Assembly (NCBI RefSeq): GCF_000167195.1
Contig: NZ_AADV02000003.1
Coordinates: forward strand, 174,501 to 238,500
Length of the DNA stretch: 64,000 nt
Reading direction: 5' to 3'
DNA from: Crocosphaera watsonii WH 8501
Lineage (GTDB): Bacteria > Cyanobacteriota > Cyanobacteriia > Cyanobacteriales > Microcystaceae
Shown here: positions 1 through 7,693 of the stretch, in pieces
Layout: each line of letters opens with the position of its first letter
Position numbering within the stretch: position 1 is the first letter of the stretch
The notes under the pieces: generated by a model
What the model was told of the DNA's origin: nothing
Seen by the model: the letters and a program-made list of their open reading frames with translations, nothing else
Databases searched by the model: none
Translations under genes and position numbers: made by a program

Positions 1-1127
1 TCAAACGAAAAATTCCCAAAGTTCCCCCAGATATCCGAAAACAGTTACAACAAGAATTGTTAAACGAAGCCGAGCTTGATACAGAGTTTCTCTTCTTAAC
101 TGTTAGTTCTTGCATTATTGCCAGTCTCGGACTTTTAATGAATAGTGCTGCGGTTATTATTGGTGCGATGTTGATTGCTCCTTTGATGTTACCGTTGCGA
201 GGTTTAGCTTTAGGGATGTTAGATACCGATCGCTTCTTAGTTAAAAGTAGTCTTTTGACTCTGCTTACGGGGACTATGACGGCGATCGTTATTTCTGGTA
301 TGGTTGGAGTATTTTTTGCCCTGCCAGAAGCTTCTTTTGGTCCAGAAATTTTAGGGAGAACTCAACCGAATTTAGCTGATTTAGGGGTGGCTGTAGCTGC
401 CGGGGCTATTAGTGGCTTTGCTAAAATTCGCCGTAAACTGAGCGATGCTTTAGCCGGGACAGCTATTTCTGTGGCTTTGATGCCTCCTTTATGTGTTGTT
501 GCTATCGCCCTATCTCAAAACGCTTTACCCTTAGCCAGTGGGGCATTTTTGTTATATTTAACTAACTTCTTAGGTATTACTTTATCCTGTATTATTATTT
601 TTATCTTTGGGGGTTATTACATCAATTATGGTCAAACCAGTCAGGCTGTGAGTGGTTTTACAATCTTAACAGGAATCTTAGTTTTTCCTTTGTTTATTAG
701 TTTTGGTAATCTTCTTCAACAGGAAAGATTTGAAGGGAAAATTATTACCCTCTTAAGAAATAAAACTGTCACCGTCGGTCAACAAAGTGAGTTAGTAGCT
801 TTAAATGTTCAATGGCCAACCTTTCCCTGGAGTAAAGAGTATCCCATCATCTTAGTGACGGTTCAGGAAAATATTAACAATCCTATCACCCCTACCCAGG
901 TTAGTTTAGTTGAACAGTTGATTAAGAGAGAGTTGGGAAGACAGTTTAAACTGGTTTTCAGAGTTAGTCAACTAAGAGAAGTTGTAGCTGACTATGAACA
1001 ACCTTTATCTACTCCTGATTTATTTGGACCAGTTACTCCTCCCCCCGTTTCTCCCTTACCTCAACAAGAATCAATACCTTCTTCATCTGACAAGAGAGAG
1101 TCGGAGAGAGACGGGGGGCAGTATTAA
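1..1127 (+). CDS. DUF389 family integral membrane protein, 5' end outside window
   Basis: The reading frame is open from base 3 with no stop, so the gene begins before the window; the TTG at 57 is only an internal codon. About seven hydrophobic segments fill the first 240 visible residues, with the small-residue-rich stretches typical of DUF389 proteins (for example SLGLLMNSAAVIIGAMLIAP and ALAGTAISVALMPP). A soluble tail of about 110 residues follows and ends in a Pro/Ser-rich acidic stretch. The family is an uncharacterised inner-membrane group; no transport substrate can be stated. Its TAA stop (1125-1127) lies within the terminal TTAAC of an adjacent repeat, so the last codons may have been altered by that insertion. 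Family call is confident, function is not. Confidence 0.85.
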   Translation, partial: KRKIPKVPPDIRKQLQQELLNEAELDTEFLFLTVSSCIIASLGLLMNSAAVIIGAMLIAPLMLPLRGLALGMLDTDRFLVKSSLLTLLTGTMTAIVISGMVGVFFALPEASFGPEILGRTQPNLADLGVAVAAGAISGFAKIRRKLSDALAGTAISVALMPPLCVVAIALSQNALPLASGAFLLYLTNFLGITLSCIIIFIFGGYYINYGQTSQAVSGFTILTGILVFPLFISFGNLLQQERFEGKIITLLRNKTVTVGQQSELVALNVQWPTFPWSKEYPIILVTVQENINNPITPTQVSLVEQLIKRELGRQFKLVFRVSQLREVVADYEQPLSTPDLFGPVTPPPVSPLPQQESIPSSSDKRESERDGGQY

Positions 1128-1212
1128 CGAAGTCAGAAGTTAGAAGTTGTTTTTGAAACAGATATTTATGCCAACTCCGAACTCCGAACTCCGAACTCCG
1201 AACTCCGAACTC
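1124..1212. repeat. Partial copy of the 117 bp repeat followed by a TCCGAAC heptamer array
   Basis: Bases 1124 to about 1170 match one end of the 117 bp element seen at 20850-20966 and 48016-48132 (TTAACGAAGTCAGAAG, then AGTTGTTTTTGAAACAGA). The match breaks off at ATTTATG and is replaced by about five tandem copies of a 7-bp unit (ACTCCGA) to 1212. Confidence 0.75.
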
Positions 1213-1218
1213 AGTTTA

Positions 1219-1755
1219 TTAGGCTAATGCTTTCTCAGGAAAATACTTCTTAAGTTTGCTTAGTTTAGGAGGAATACTAAACAAACAATAGGGTTGCATA
1301 GGATTCCTTTTGAAATAGTTTTGATGGTATTGTTCAGCCTTATAATAGTCAGTGAGTTCTTTTAATTCTGTGACAATTTTTCCACTAAAAACATTATCAG
1401 TATTGAGCTTATCAATAACTGTTTTAGCAGTTTCTAATTGTTGTTCTGAGTTCCAGAGAATAATAGAACGGTATTGGGTTCCCACATCGTTTCCTTGTCG
1501 GTTTAATGTGGTAGGATCGTGACTGGCAATGAAGAATACTTCTAATATTTCGGTTAAGGAAACTTTTGCAGGATCAAAAGTAACTTTAACAACTTCTGCG
1601 TGTCCAGTCCTTCCCGTACAAATTTGCTCATAAGTGGGGTTGTCTGTGTTTCCTCCAGCATAACCAGATTCAACTGCTTCTACCCCTCCCACATTTTGAT
1701 AAACCGATTCGACGCACCAAAAACAGCCGCCACCTAATACAATTGTTTCTGACAT
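1219..1755 (-). CDS. msrA: Peptide methionine sulfoxide reductase A
   Basis: MsrA reduces methionine-S-sulfoxide in proteins and free methionine, repairing oxidative damage in the cytosol. The N-terminal GGGCFWCVE motif carries the catalytic Cys11. Further family blocks follow (GYAGG, the HAEVV segment, the SHDPTTLNRQGNDVGTQYRS block, and the YHQNYFKRNP-type C-terminal segment). The ATG at 1753-1755 gives 178 residues, the usual MsrA length. An in-frame extension upstream to 1839 has no family similarity and reads through repeat-like DNA (GTCATTCCGAG), so I do not use it. The gene stands alone between repeat clusters. Confidence 0.95.
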   Translation of the reverse strand: MSETIVLGGGCFWCVESVYQNVGGVEAVESGYAGGNTDNPTYEQICTGRTGHAEVVKVTFDPAKVSLTEILEVFFIASHDPTTLNRQGNDVGTQYRSIILWNSEQQLETAKTVIDKLNTDNVFSGKIVTELKELTDYYKAEQYHQNYFKRNPMQPYCLFSIPPKLSKLKKYFPEKALA

Positions 1756-1870
1756 TTTATTATTTTCGTTATTAAATATAGTCTTTACAATTATTAATAT
1801 AACATTTTTGGTCTGTTTAATTGTCATTCCGAGGAACAAGGAATCTCCTTAACAGACTAACTATAATGAT

Positions 1871-2170
1871 CTGAGTTCGATATAAGGAAATTTATAGACA
1901 ACTGCTTTTTCATCAAGAGTCTTAGAGACTGTTTGTAAAGTAAATCTAAAAAAACTGTAGGGTGTATTACGCTACGCTAATACACCAAAAAGCAAGTTTT
2001 CGGTGCATTACGGAACAAAAAAATTATAGTAGGGGTCAACGGCTGTTGACCCCTACTACCAAAAAAATATAGTTTTCCTAATGCACCCTACTTAATATTT
2101 TGTTTAGGAACAGTCTCTTAAACCCTGATTATCTCATGGAAAAAACTCCGAACTCCGAACTCCGAACTCC
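1871..2170. repeat. Repeat cluster filling the msrA / caspase-module gap
   Basis: No gene is visible here. In order: a GATATAAGGAAATTT repeat (about 1871-1930, related to 19425-19470 and 53695-53765); a GTAGGGTGTATTA ... TAATGCACCCTAC inverted-repeat element (1957-2091) with a near-perfect 28 bp palindrome in its centre (2029-2056); and three to four TCCGAAC heptamers (2144-2170) preceded by a stretch that recurs inverted near 19372-19425. Confidence 0.7.
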
Positions 2171-2264
2171 AATTAATGAGTAGTGCTATATTGTAGAAGA
2201 AAAAATACTCACAATTTTATCAAAAAAGAAAAATCACTAAAAAAATAGGTAATAGAGAGGCAAA

Positions 2265-2639
2265 ATGTCATCAATAATTCCCGAAAAAATTGGTATCATT
2301 ACAAGCATTGAAGAGGAAAAATCGGACAAACAGGGAACAAGAAATAGTGAAGATATCGGAGGTACATTGGAGGTATCGGAGGAAATAACTACAGAAATTT
2401 CTGGAATTAAACGGACAGAGGTAGAGTTAGAAAAACTGAAAGCAGAAATGAAAGGGTTTATCGGGGCAATGAGAGAAATTCTAGATGAAGCTGATCCCCC
2501 TAATAGTCAAATGAGATTGGAAGAAGTAGAGTTATCTGTAGAAGTTAATGGAGAAGGGAAAGTTAGTTTACTGGGAATAGGAGGAAAAGCAGGGGGAAAA
2601 GGAGCAATGACTTTCAAGTTTAAGCGGAAAGATGGCTAA
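2265..2639 (+). CDS. Small peptidase-associated protein (Pepco/Trypco-like domain)
   Basis: A 124-residue acidic protein with no signal or membrane segment. Residues 50-80 form a likely helix (ELEKLKAEMKGFIGAMREIL). The C-terminus is a short beta-rich, glycine-rich unit with the sequence VEVNGEGKVSLLGIGGKAGG and a basic end. This layout resembles the small proteins described as co-occurring with peptidases in NTPase/protease conflict systems (Trypco/Pepco families); I make that link from memory of the pattern, not a search. An AGAGAGG-type Shine-Dalgarno sits just before the ATG. Its last 8 bases overlap the start of the caspase gene, so the two are translationally coupled and probably act together, perhaps as sensor or regulator with effector. 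Confidence 0.65.
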   Translation: MSSIIPEKIGIITSIEEEKSDKQGTRNSEDIGGTLEVSEEITTEISGIKRTEVELEKLKAEMKGFIGAMREILDEADPPNSQMRLEEVELSVEVNGEGKVSLLGIGGKAGGKGAMTFKFKRKDG

Positions 2640-4632
2640 GAATTGGGCGATCGTTATTGGCATCAATAAGTATGATAATTTGAGGGATTTAAAATATGCT
2701 AAAGCTGATGCTGAGGCGATTAAACAATGGTGTAAAACAGAAGGAGCATTTGATAGGGTATTTCTGTTTACAGAGGATTCTCCAGATATAGAAGTCAAAC
2801 CCAAACATATTTCCACTAAACCCACTTACGGAAAGTTAAGAAGATTTCTCAGAGCGCAGTTTGAGAGGCCATTATTGGGAACAGGTGATAATTTATGGTT
2901 CTTTTTTGCTGGCCACGGTAAACGTTATCAGGAAAGGGATTATTTAATGTTATCGGATAGTGATCCAGGGGATGTGGTGGGATCTGCTTTATCTGTTACC
3001 TGGATAACTGAGCGTTTAAGACGATGTGGGGCAGATAATGTGGTCTTATTCCTGGATGCTTGTCGTTCACAGGGTGCTAGAGGGGAAGGAATAGGATTAG
3101 AAGAACCCCAAGGTGTAGTTACATTTTACGGGTGTGATCCGCAACAGGAGTCCTACGAAATAGAGGAATTACAACAGGGAGCTTTTACTCACGCGCTATT
3201 AGAAGCATTACGAATCAAAGGGACAAATAATTGTGCTACGGTGGAACGTCTTTATAATCATCTCCGTTATCGTGTTCCTCAACTGATGCAATATTATCAG
3301 AAACCGATTCAACGTCCTTATGCGATCGCCGAACCAGCAACGAAATATCATTTAGTGTTAATAAACCAACAAGCAACCTTAAAAGATGCAAACACCTTGA
3401 AATTGGATGCTGTCAGAGAGGAAAGAAGGAAGAACTATCAACTAGCTGAACAATTATGGATTAGGGTTTTAGCTATTTCTCCTGCTGATAGAGATGCTCT
3501 TGATGCTATTAAAGAATTGGCAATATTGGAGAATGGAGGCAATAGGGAAAGTAGAATTTCAGGGTCAAGAAAACAATCCAGGGGTTCCTCATTACTAACA
3601 GTACCTAATTTTCATTGGCCACAAATAACATGGCCTCAGTTACCGCAAGTTAGGGTAAGTCGCAGACAAGTTTTAAAAGGTATGGGTTTGACAGGGATAG
3701 GAATAGGAACAGTTGGTTTAGTTAAGATAGTCCAAGAATTCTCTTCAAAACCTCTTCCCAGTGCCAAGACAAAACAATTTGAATTTGTCACTGTTAATGA
3801 CAGAGGAGAAGAAATCAAGCGTGAAACAGCTACAGCGCAATATATAGCGGAAGATTTAGGTAATGACTTGATCTTAGAGATGGTAGAGATCCCAGGTGGT
3901 ACTTTCATGATGGGAACAGATGATGGGGAAATTGAGCGATTGGTTAAAAAATTTGATGTGGAATATTTCAGATGGGAAAGACCTATTCATGAGGTTAGCG
4001 TTTCACCCTTTCTCATGGGTAAATATCCCATTACTCAAGCGCAATGGAAAGCGATCGCTAGTTTAAACAAAATAGATCTTGATCTTAAACCAGATCCCTC
4101 CTATCACAAAGGAGATGAGCTTCCTGTAGAAAAGGTGACGTGGTATGAGTGTGTGGAGTTCTGTAAGCGACTGTCACAGCTAACAGGGAGAGAATATAAG
4201 CTCCCCAGTGAAGCGCAATGGGAATATGCTTGTAGAGCAGGAACCACAACCCCTTTCCACTTTGGAGCAAGCATAACCACAGAGTTAGCTAACTATAATG
4301 GCAATTATGTCTTTGCTTCCGAACCCAAAGGTCAATACAGAAGCGAAACAACCGCTGTAGGACAATTTCCCCCCAATGCCTTTGGTTTATATGATACCCA
4401 CGGTAATGTCTGGGAATGGTGTGCTGATGATTGGCACAGCAACTATGAGGGCGCACCCAGTGACGGAAGTGCATGGATTTCAGATGACAATAATGCTACA
4501 AAAATACTACGCGGCGGTTCTTGGGACTTCAATCCTTATGCTTGCCGTTGCGCCAACCGCCTCAACCTCATCGCGCGCGACTTCAACCTTATTGTCGGGT
4601 TTCGTGTTGTGAGTGCCCCCCCCAGGACTTAG
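2632..4632 (+). CDS. Caspase-fold peptidase fused to FGE-sulfatase / C-type-lectin domain
   Basis: This 666-residue protein has an N-terminal caspase-like (peptidase C14) domain, about residues 1-250. The catalytic His95 lies in FFFAGHGK and Cys144 in LFLDACRS. A linker (about 255-340) leads to a twin-arginine-like SRRQVLKG at 343-350 and a short hydrophobic stretch. Residues about 408-666 are a formylglycine-generating-enzyme (SUMF1) domain with EIPGGTFMMG, LPSEAQWEYACRAG, DTHGNVWEW and LRGGSWDF. Cyanobacterial caspase-FGE fusions are known as putative conflict or cell-death proteins. The FGE part is likely a binding fold rather than a working enzyme. Its last 40 codons show the pattern of a retroelement-diversified region (separate entry). 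It overlaps the small upstream gene by 8 bases. Confidence 0.9.
   Translation: MAKNWAIVIGINKYDNLRDLKYAKADAEAIKQWCKTEGAFDRVFLFTEDSPDIEVKPKHISTKPTYGKLRRFLRAQFERPLLGTGDNLWFFFAGHGKRYQERDYLMLSDSDPGDVVGSALSVTWITERLRRCGADNVVLFLDACRSQGARGEGIGLEEPQGVVTFYGCDPQQESYEIEELQQGAFTHALLEALRIKGTNNCATVERLYNHLRYRVPQLMQYYQKPIQRPYAIAEPATKYHLVLINQQATLKDANTLKLDAVREERRKNYQLAEQLWIRVLAISPADRDALDAIKELAILENGGNRESRISGSRKQSRGSSLLTVPNFHWPQITWPQLPQVRVSRRQVLKGMGLTGIGIGTVGLVKIVQEFSSKPLPSAKTKQFEFVTVNDRGEEIKRETATAQYIAEDLGNDLILEMVEIPGGTFMMGTDDGEIERLVKKFDVEYFRWERPIHEVSVSPFLMGKYPITQAQWKAIASLNKIDLDLKPDPSYHKGDELPVEKVTWYECVEFCKRLSQLTGREYKLPSEAQWEYACRAGTTTPFHFGASITTELANYNGNYVFASEPKGQYRSETTAVGQFPPNAFGLYDTHGNVWEWCADDWHSNYEGAPSDGSAWISDDNNATKILRGGSWDFNPYACRCANRLNLIARDFNLIVGFRVVSAPPRT
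4525..4593 (+). other. Putative DGR variable region (VR) in the FGE domain
   Basis: Codons 632-654 encode a run where nearly every odd residue can be derived from an AAC, AAT or AGC codon by changing only the adenines: GAC, TTC, TAT, GCT, TGC, CTC, CTC, ATC, GAC, TTC, CTT, ATT. Between them GCC, CGC, TGC, CCT and GCGCGC stay as expected. It is followed by an invariant GTCGGGTTTCGTGTTGTG and a GC-rich tail with eight consecutive C. That is what adenine-specific mutagenic homing from a template repeat leaves behind in C-type-lectin/FGE targets. No reverse transcriptase, accessory gene or template repeat is visible in the window, so the call rests on this pattern alone. Confidence 0.65.
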
Positions 4633-4637
4633 TTGCA

Positions 4638-4672
4638 CTCTGCCCTTTTGCCCTTTAGCCCTTTGCCCTTCC
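4638..4672. repeat. Heptamer tandem repeat (GCCCTTT)
   Basis: About five imperfect 7-bp units (TGCCCTT, TTGCCCT, TTAGCCC and so on) directly follow the stop of the caspase-FGE gene. Together with the C run at the gene end this could also belong to the 3' boundary of the diversified region. Confidence 0.6.
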
Positions 4673-4755
4673 GTCGATTTTTTTTGGCTATTGTTACATT
4701 TCTTAACATTTAGATTTCAAGTAGTGCGAGCATCTTGCTCGCTATTCTTCCTACC

Positions 4756-4921
4756 TATAGCAATCAGTTATCAGTTGTGAGAATTAAGTGAATTGTTATC
4801 CCCCCACTACCCCCCAACCCCCCAACCCCCCTTATTAAGGGGGGAACTAAAGGGGGGATCATAAGGGGGGAACTGAACGGGGGATCTTGATGTTCTCATG
4901 AATCATTCGGTGATTGCTATA
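4756..4921. repeat. MITE-like element family 1, copy A
   Basis: A 166 bp element bounded by inverted ends TATAGCAATCA / TGATTGCTATA. Inside are CAGTTATCAGTTGTGAGAA at one end, an expanded run of C6/G6 tracts around TTATTAAGG, and TGTTCTCATGAATCATTC at the other end. Related copies lie at 10323-10453 (inverted), 29497-29617 and 38539-38668. It has no coding capacity. Copy A is the longest because the C/G-tract unit is partly duplicated. Confidence 0.8.
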
Positions 4922-5060
4922 GTGAGCAAGATGCTCACATTACTATTGCCTCATTTTAGGTGAAACAGTTCACTACAAAGAGGCATTATGATTAAGATGT
5001 TAAAGAGATTCCTCGTACCTGGGAATGAAAATTGTTAATTGATAAATAGGAGTTTAACCG

Positions 5061-5498
5061 ATGATTCAAGGAAAAAAAATAGACACTTATGAAACAGATT
5101 TTTATCAATGGACAATGGAACAAAGCGAAGCATTAAGAGAGCAAAATTTAGAGAAATTGGACTGGGAAAATATAATAGAGGAGATCGAAGCTTTGGGAAG
5201 AAGTGATTATCAAGCGGTGATTTCCTTACTAACTAGAATGATTCAACATAAGTTAAAGATTGATTATGCTAATCAACCGCAAACTAATCGTCATTGGCAA
5301 GCAGAAATTAAAGCATTTTCTAACAGTATCAAAAGACGTTATAGCCCTTCTATGAAACCAAAATTAGAGGGGGAATGGGAAGGTATTTATTCAGACGCAA
5401 TTGATCTCTATTTAATTGATTATCCTGGTTGTGATTTTCCTGAAATTTGTCCCTATCTTCTTAATGATATTTTGAATCAGTGTAAAAAACCTAAATAA
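5061..5498 (+). CDS. DUF29 domain-containing protein
   Basis: A 145-residue protein with the full DUF29 layout common in cyanobacteria. The N-terminus reads YETDFYQWTMEQSEALREQN and is followed by LDWENIIEEIEALGRSD. A central helical part contains the LLTRMIQHKLKI segment. The C-terminus has YSDAIDLYLIDYPGCDFPEICPY. The family is helical and of unknown function, often present in many copies. An AGGAG Shine-Dalgarno sits 9 bases before the ATG. The gene is monocistronic between repeat clusters. Confidence 0.9.
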   Translation: MIQGKKIDTYETDFYQWTMEQSEALREQNLEKLDWENIIEEIEALGRSDYQAVISLLTRMIQHKLKIDYANQPQTNRHWQAEIKAFSNSIKRRYSPSMKPKLEGEWEGIYSDAIDLYLIDYPGCDFPEICPYLLNDILNQCKKPK

Positions 5499-5513
5499 TA
5501 CCAATTTCCAAAA

Positions 5514-5541
5514 GTAGGGGTTAACGGCCGTTAACCCCTAC
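5514..5541. repeat. Perfect 28 bp palindrome
   Basis: GTAGGGGTTAACGG is followed directly by its exact reverse complement with no loop. A variant with one mismatch is at 2029-2056. It lies 16 bases after the DUF29 stop and could act as a transcription terminator stem, but no clear T run follows. Confidence 0.85.
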
Positions 5542-5664
5542 AATATTGACATCTGTAGTCTAAATTTATCAAAATGATATAATCTCAATTTAAACTATAT
5601 TTTTGTTCTTATCAATAAGATTTGCAAAACAAACTTGACAAAACAAAAAGTATTAGTATTTTTT

Positions 5665-5952
5665 ATGAAAAACTCTTATAAGAAAGACAAAACAAAGTCA
5701 ATTAAGATTGAAAAAGATTTAACAGAAATTCTAACAGATATTAACCAAAAGTTAGACTGTTTACAGAAAGATGTTACAGAAATAAAAATTGAGTTGACAA
5801 CAGAAAAAGCAGATAGAGAAGTATTAAAGGGAGAAATTAATGCTTTAAAAGAAGATATAAAAGAGATTAATAACTCACAAAATAATAAAATTTGGGCATT
5901 AATTTGGATCTTAATTTGGACATTAATTGGTATTTTAATTAGGGTTTGCTGA
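5665..5952 (+). CDS. Small coiled-coil protein with C-terminal membrane anchor, 3' end modified by IS
   Basis: From the ATG at 5665 the product is 95 residues: a basic N-terminus, a long heptad-rich helix (about residues 15-75, for example QKLDCLQKDVTEIKIEL) and a Trp/Ile-rich hydrophobic C-terminus (ALIWILIWTLIGILI) that should insert into a membrane. An upstream in-frame TTG at 5635 is less likely. Codons 93-95 (RVC) and the TGA stop come from the inverted repeat of the IS starting at 5941. If a 3-bp ATT target duplication is removed, the chromosomal frame would read straight to TAA, ending at the Ile. The insertion therefore only swapped the tail. Function unknown. Confidence 0.6.
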   Translation: MKNSYKKDKTKSIKIEKDLTEILTDINQKLDCLQKDVTEIKIELTTEKADREVLKGEINALKEDIKEINNSQNNKIWALIWILIWTLIGILIRVC

Positions 5953-7633
5953 AAAAGTTTCTCCAAAATTTATGCCACTTTTGACCAAGAATTTTCTGAC
6001 AAATCAATAAGTTTTAGTACATAAAAATTGTTTAAAGTATAATCAAAATTAATGAAAGGCGGTTTGATGAGTTCCCCTGTTCTATTATTAGTAAATAAGG
6101 ACAAAAAAAGCGACAAAAACTGCCTCAGAAGTTTAGAAAGATTGACAACTAAAAATGTAATAGCAATAGATGTAATGGAGGTTTCAGGGAGTTTTGTCAT
6201 CACGAGATTTAGGCTAAATCTTCGTTTAGCTTGTCCAAACTTTCCCTCAATAGCATTACGGAAGCATTCATCGGAGTGGGATTGTTTCTTTTCTTCTTCA
6301 CTGACATTTTTCGGAGGTCTTCCTAACTTCGGACCACTGATTCTTATCCCTCTTTCCTTACACCAATTTCTGTTTTCCCTAGTTCGATAAATTTTATCTA
6401 CATGAACGGATTCGGGATAATAGCCAAACGTTTCTTTATACTTTTCTACTTGTTCTTTTAAATGACAAGATTCATTGAAGTTTTCCAAACTTATTTTGTC
6501 TAGAAACACATAGTTATCTACACAGCTTACTGAGAGTTTAGCTCCAAACTCTATTGGTTTTCCTGCTTTTCCCCTCACTATTGGACGAATATGCCGTTGA
6601 GTTAAACTTACAATTCTTTGAGGAACACTCTGGGTCTTATTCTCCCACATTGACTGTTGTTGTTCATAAACTTTTTTGATAGTCTCTAGACAATTTTTCT
6701 GTCTTTTACTCAGATTTTCCAGGGAAGCCCCAGCTTGAATTAAGTCTTCTATATTTCCTAAATTTTTCTTAAGGTATTTTAACTGTTTCCCGATAGCTTT
6801 TCTTCTTTCTTGATAAGATACTTTTCGTTTTTTAGCTACTTTTAAGTATTCCTTTCTAGCAATTTTTCTAGAAGTTCTCGGCTTTTTTCTCAATTTTACT
6901 CTTAATGGTGTATAAAGATTATCTATTATTCTTTCTGTCTCAATTCTGGCTTGATTTAATATGCCTAAATCCGTTGGGTATTTGATGTCTGCTGGCGCAC
7001 AAGTCGCATCTAAAATTAGTTTACCTTTATTTTTTATTTTTTCTCCTTTTTCTTGGAGACAATCCTTTTTTTTTACTTCTTTATCACTCTTGTCTATTTC
7101 TCTTTTTACTATTTTTTTATTGATTTTGTTTATCAATTCTCCATCAATTCTTTTCCTAAAATGAACTAGCATTGAAGATTCCAGTGGTGGCTCTTGTTGA
7201 TAACAATTTAAACCTATAAAGTATTGTAGATAGGGATTTTCTCTAATCTGTTCTATAGTTTCTCTATCACTTGTTCCTAATTTTTCCTTAATAATTAATG
7301 TCCCTAATGCCATTCTAAATAGTTTGGCTGGCGCACCTTTTTCTGCTGAAAAAAGTTTAGCATATTCTTCCTCAAAATCATCCCAAGGTATCAACTCTGC
7401 CATGATTACCCAACGATTATTGGGGGACAATTTGCCCTCGAAAGGTAATTCAAATTTTTCTGGGGGCGGTAAAGGTTGCTCCTCTTTTCGATACATTTGT
7501 TCTTGACCAACAACTGGGAGGTGTTTCTACCAATTATAGCGGTTTGTAGCCGACAAAGCTGATCTTTTTTGCGATCGCGAATATGGGTGTAACCTTTTAA
7601 AGAATAGGGTTTTGCTTTTATTCAGCAAACCCT
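5941..7633. mobile_element. IS5-like insertion sequence, copy 1 (intact)
   Basis: A 1,693 bp element with 13-bp terminal inverted repeats AGGGTTTGCTGAA / TTCAGCAAACCCT. It holds one transposase gene on the minus strand. ATT flanks it on both sides (5938-5940 and 7634-7636), compatible with a 3-bp target duplication. A copy of the same length is at 26651-28343, and a cut-off copy at 42976-43699. Confidence 0.9.
5970..7496 (-). CDS. IS5-like (DUF772/DDE) transposase, copy 1
   Basis: A 508-residue transposase. Residues about 30-125 are an InsH-type N-terminal domain (DUF772) with the PYLQYFIGL signature. Catalytic acidic residues are visible as Asp163 in LILDATCAPADI, Asp in SVHVDKIYRTRENR, and Glu in AIEGKFGQAKRRF. 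A basic, Lys-rich insertion sits at about 190-270. It is full length with no stop, so it is probably active. It differs from copy 2 at only six residues (T/K, Q/P, R/P, A/V, D/Y and S/A in order). I place it in the IS5/IS1182-type group on domain pattern, not on a database match. Confidence 0.88.
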   Translation of the reverse strand: MYRKEEQPLPPPEKFELPFEGKLSPNNRWVIMAELIPWDDFEEEYAKLFSAEKGAPAKLFRMALGTLIIKEKLGTSDRETIEQIRENPYLQYFIGLNCYQQEPPLESSMLVHFRKRIDGELINKINKKIVKREIDKSDKEVKKKDCLQEKGEKIKNKGKLILDATCAPADIKYPTDLGILNQARIETERIIDNLYTPLRVKLRKKPRTSRKIARKEYLKVAKKRKVSYQERRKAIGKQLKYLKKNLGNIEDLIQAGASLENLSKRQKNCLETIKKVYEQQQSMWENKTQSVPQRIVSLTQRHIRPIVRGKAGKPIEFGAKLSVSCVDNYVFLDKISLENFNESCHLKEQVEKYKETFGYYPESVHVDKIYRTRENRNWCKERGIRISGPKLGRPPKNVSEEEKKQSHSDECFRNAIEGKFGQAKRRFSLNLVMTKLPETSITSIAITFLVVNLSKLLRQFLSLFLSLFTNNRTGELIKPPFINFDYTLNNFYVLKLIDLSENSWSKVA

Positions 7634-7693
7634 ATTTAAGTTGTCATTCCGAGATACGAGGAATATAATTAAAATACTTCGAGAGGTAATCTT

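Noticed and set aside
1173-1212. Tandem repeats as a CRISPR array
   Set aside because: Units are 7 bp with no unique spacers; none of the tandem arrays in the window has repeat/spacer structure and no cas gene is present (TnpB is an IS nuclease).
4085-4474. Template repeat or reverse transcriptase of a DGR near the variable region
   Set aside because: The minus-strand ORFs here are shadows; no RT motif (YxDD) and no AAC-rich near-copy of the variable region was found in the window.
4376-4612. 78-codon plus-strand ORF inside the caspase-FGE gene
   Set aside because: It is the alternative frame of the FGE domain; the main frame has all family motifs.
6052-6390. Plus-strand ORF opposite the IS5-like transposase (repeated at 26762-27100)
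   Set aside because: Antisense shadow of the transposase; it is conserved only because the IS is.
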